Shown here: piece by piece, positions 7,175 through 8,228 of the stretch
How the letters are laid out: the number at the start of each line of letters is the position of its first letter
How positions within the stretch are numbered: the first letter of the stretch is position 1
Assembly (NCBI GenBank): GCA_948896875.1
Contig: CAQUWW010000013.1
Span: forward strand, 1-8,228
Reading direction: 5' to 3'
Length of the DNA: 8,228 nt
Origin: an uncultured Acetatifactor sp.
Lineage (GTDB): Bacteria; Bacillota; Clostridia; Lachnospirales; Lachnospiraceae
Translations under genes and position numbers: made by a program
The notes under the pieces: model-generated
Told to the model about the DNA's origin: nothing
The model's database searches: none
The model's input: only the letters and a program-made list of their open reading frames with translations

Positions 7175-7648
7175 TTACAGACTATGCTCCAACGCAAAAA
7201 GGAAAGCCAGACCGGAAAAAAGCAATAGATTGATTAGCATAGAAACCATCAAGTTTCGGAGAAAGTTTAACTCCCTTTTTTTAAAAATGAGAAGGAAGAA
7301 ACATTTGGTGCTTTCATAGCAGAGGATGCAAAATGCATAGGAAAGCCAACTGAAGTGGAATAAGTGTACCAACGTTGACAACGATAGAAAAAGATAGATC
7401 TCTAAAAAAATATCAGTAAAGGGAATGGGGCTCTTGCAGTTTCTGCAGGAGCCATTATTTTTGAAATAGGAAATGATAGGTAACTGATCCTTGAAAGCAA
7501 TTTTTTGGTGGCAGACAGGACAGTAACAGGCAGAGGCTTGTACAGGGGTGTGACAGCCTTTCAACAATCTCAGAATATCCGTGGTAGAATAGGCGGCCAA
7601 AACATAGAAAGTGAAATAAATAGCTGAGTGGATAATTAGTAGCTGCAT
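7175..7648 (-). CDS. Stand-alone prepilin N-methylase-like (PilD N-terminal domain) protein
   Basis: This 157-residue membrane protein resembles the N-terminal methylase domain of bifunctional type IV prepilin peptidases. The four zinc-type cysteines are in the expected frame: C43-P-V-C46, then LPIISY at 56-61, then C68-R-N-C71, PIP at 74-76 and a Glu at 83. In PilD the corresponding pattern is CPxC ... iPllSY ... GxCRxC ... PIS ... E. Hydrophobic helices lie at about 3-20, 80-98, 103-122 and 133-151. The protein ends before any peptidase half: no D..(x)nPN or GxGDxK motif is present in the gene. Known family function would be N-methylation of the mature pilin N-terminus; whether it is active here is inference. 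The start at 7648 is favoured over a TTG at 7654 by the spacing of the GGAGGA ribosome binding site. The gene converges on the PP2C gene with an 8-base gap. It could instead be a decayed PilD/ComC remnant, but the intact frame and strong ribosome binding site argue against that. Confidence 0.78.
   Translation of the reverse strand: MQLLIIHSAIYFTFYVLAAYSTTDILRLLKGCHTPVQASACYCPVCHQKIAFKDQLPIISYFKNNGSCRNCKSPIPFTDIFLEIYLFLSLSTLVHLFHFSWLSYAFCILCYESTKCFFLLIFKKRELNFLRNLMVSMLINLLLFSGLAFLFALEHSL
7429..7462 (+). terminator. Rho-independent terminator-like hairpin for the plus-strand operon
   Basis: GGCTCTTGCAG (7429-7439) can pair with CTGCAGGAGCC (7443-7453) to give an 11-bp stem with a single G-U wobble and a TTT loop. 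ATTATTTTT (7454-7462) follows. This is a textbook intrinsic terminator for plus-strand transcription, about 260 bases past the PP2C stop. No better terminator is seen between 7166 and 7429. The hairpin lies inside the convergent methylase-like gene, where it encodes the GSCRNCKS region. On the minus strand the T-tract is on the wrong side, so it should not terminate that gene's own transcript. Confidence 0.6.
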
Positions 7649-7656
7649 GGACAAGT

Positions 7657-7662
7657 TCCTCC
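7657..7662 (-). promoter_or_regulatory. Ribosome binding site deciding the methylase-like start
   Basis: On the minus strand GGAGGA sits 8 bases before the ATG at 7648 but only 2 bases before the alternative in-frame TTG at 7654. The ATG is therefore the likely start. The strong site also suggests that the gene is actively translated. Confidence 0.75.
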
Positions 7663-7748
7663 GTCGTATTTTGAGATTTGGTTATAGTAGGAAAAAAGAA
7701 ATTGGAGATTTTAACTATGTTTCGTAGGAATTTTTTCTCCTTGCTTAC

Positions 7749-7777
7749 AGTATATTTATTTTTCAGTAATGATGCAA
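7749..7777 (-). promoter_or_regulatory. Probable sigma-A promoter for the methylase-like gene
   Basis: On the minus strand TTGCAT (7777-7772) is followed after exactly 17 bases by TATACT (7754-7749). The -10 box matches the consensus at five of six positions; the -35 box matches only at its first three. Transcription would begin near 7741 and give a leader of roughly 90 bases before the ATG at 7648. In such AT-rich DNA a chance match is possible. Confidence 0.45.
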
Positions 7778-7835
7778 TAGGCAGAAAAAAGACGTAGATA
7801 GAAAAATGCCATGAATGAAACAATAGCAACGTATT

Positions 7836-7910
7836 ATGGGCTAATGCCCGCCTGTGTCAAAAACGCCCATCAACCAGGCACACTTCGGAGCACACATTGA
7901 CGCGGCAGGC
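7836..7910. repeat. GC-rich intergenic segment with nested inverted repeats
   Basis: This stretch is clearly more GC-rich than the AT-rich DNA on both sides. It contains ATGGGC (7836-7841) against GCCCAT (7865-7870), a small GGGC-TAAT-GCCC palindrome (7838-7849), and an imperfect outer pair formed by GCCCGCCTGTGTCAA (7846-7860) and TTGACGCGGCAGGC (7897-7910). The pairings compete, so alternative folds are possible. Neither strand has a following T-tract, so it does not look like a simple terminator. It lies upstream of the minus-strand promoter and upstream of the gene at 8031. It could be a dispersed intergenic repeat, a structured RNA leader piece or a regulator-binding region; the sequence alone does not decide. 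Confidence 0.4.
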
Positions 7911-8030
7911 AAAACTAAAATAAAATCTGTAATAGAGTTTGAATGCATATTCCATATATCAATTTTCAAACGTCCAACCTATAAAACTTACATACCCAAT
8001 CAAAAAACAGAAGAAAGAAGGAAGAGAAAG

Positions 8031-8228
8031 ATGAAGTTCAGGATGAAAAAAGGCATATCCCTGTTCCTGACACTGGCGCTGGCACTGACGTTGATGCCTC
8101 AGTCAGGGAATCTGGTATCTGCCGCGGAGATCACGGAGATCTCGGAAGCTACAGGAAGCCTGCAAAATGGCGAAGAGACAGAGATAACCGGGGATACGGA
8201 GAGCACTGAGAACGCCGGAGGCAATGGA
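8031..8228 (+). CDS. Secreted or cell-surface protein, N-terminal part (3' partial)
   Basis: Sixty-six codons are visible and the frame is open to the window end. The N-terminus is a classical Sec signal peptide: basic residues (MKFRMKK), a Leu/Ala-rich hydrophobic core at about 9-22, a polar break with Pro23, and a VSA-AE cleavage region around residues 29-33. The mature part begins with an acidic Glu/Thr/Ser/Gly-rich low-complexity segment, as is common at the start of large clostridial surface proteins. No domain can be identified from this fragment. The start is supported by AAGGAA (8018-8023), 8 bases before the ATG. Its codons look more GC-rich than those of the Tad-like operon, and it is separated by a long intergenic region, so it is probably an independent unit. 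It could be a passenger adhesin, a cell-wall enzyme or a Big-domain protein. Confidence 0.8.
   Translation, partial: MKFRMKKGISLFLTLALALTLMPQSGNLVSAAEITEISEATGSLQNGEETEITGDTESTENAGGNG

Larger units (their letters stand above)
7649..8030. other. Intergenic region between divergent genes
   Basis: This region of about 380 bases separates the minus-strand methylase-like gene from the plus-strand secreted-protein gene. It holds the methylase ribosome binding site and probable promoter, then the GC-rich inverted-repeat segment, then an AT-rich stretch (7911-8017). A TATAAA at 7980-7985 could be a -10 box for the gene at 8031, but I see no matching -35 box at 16-18 bases. No convincing protein gene is present. 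Confidence 0.6.

Noticed and set aside
7455..7829. Minus-strand reading frame of 124 codons upstream of and overlapping the methylase-like gene
   Set aside because: Its second half overlaps the methylase-like gene in another frame, and its first half crosses the predicted promoter, leader and ribosome binding site. No recognisable motif and no ribosome binding site; taken as a shadow.

Overview
The window looks like chromosomal DNA of a low-to-moderate GC Clostridia member, most likely Lachnospiraceae. This is inferred from AT-leaning codon use, strong AGGAG-type ribosome binding sites, and a gene set (DUF5702, TadE-like, A24 peptidase, WG-repeat, DUF6382-FHA, PP2C) that I know from Tad-like pilus loci of that family. 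No rRNA, tRNA, CRISPR array or insertion sequence is visible.

Positions 1-7166 hold six tightly packed plus-strand genes that read as the 3' part of one operon. They are: a DUF5702 protein whose 5' end lies outside the window; a TadE-like pseudopilin with a clear prepilin cleavage site; a short A24 prepilin peptidase of the TadV/CpaA type; a membrane-anchored protein with TPR-like helices and WG repeats; a cytoplasmic protein with an N-terminal DUF6382-like domain and a C-terminal FHA domain; and a PP2C-family Ser/Thr phosphatase. The first three are structural or maturation parts of a Tad-type pilus or secretion machine. The FHA/PP2C pair suggests that the machine is controlled by Thr phosphorylation. 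The ATPase, the inner-membrane platform, the Flp pilin and any kinase would have to lie upstream or elsewhere.

Positions 7175-7648 carry a convergent minus-strand gene whose stop codon is 8 bases from the PP2C stop. It encodes a free-standing version of the four-cysteine N-methylase domain of PilD-type prepilin peptidases, without the aspartic peptidase half. The operon's A24 peptidase has exactly the complementary content: peptidase without methylase. A good intrinsic-terminator hairpin for the plus-strand operon lies inside this convergent gene, where it coincides with the CxxC coding region.

Positions 7649-8030 are mostly non-coding. They hold a probable promoter and leader for the minus-strand gene, an unexplained GC-rich stretch with inverted repeats (about 7836-7910), and an AT-rich leader. 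From 8031 a new plus-strand gene begins with a classical signal peptide followed by a Glu/Thr-rich segment. It is a secreted or surface protein cut by the window end.
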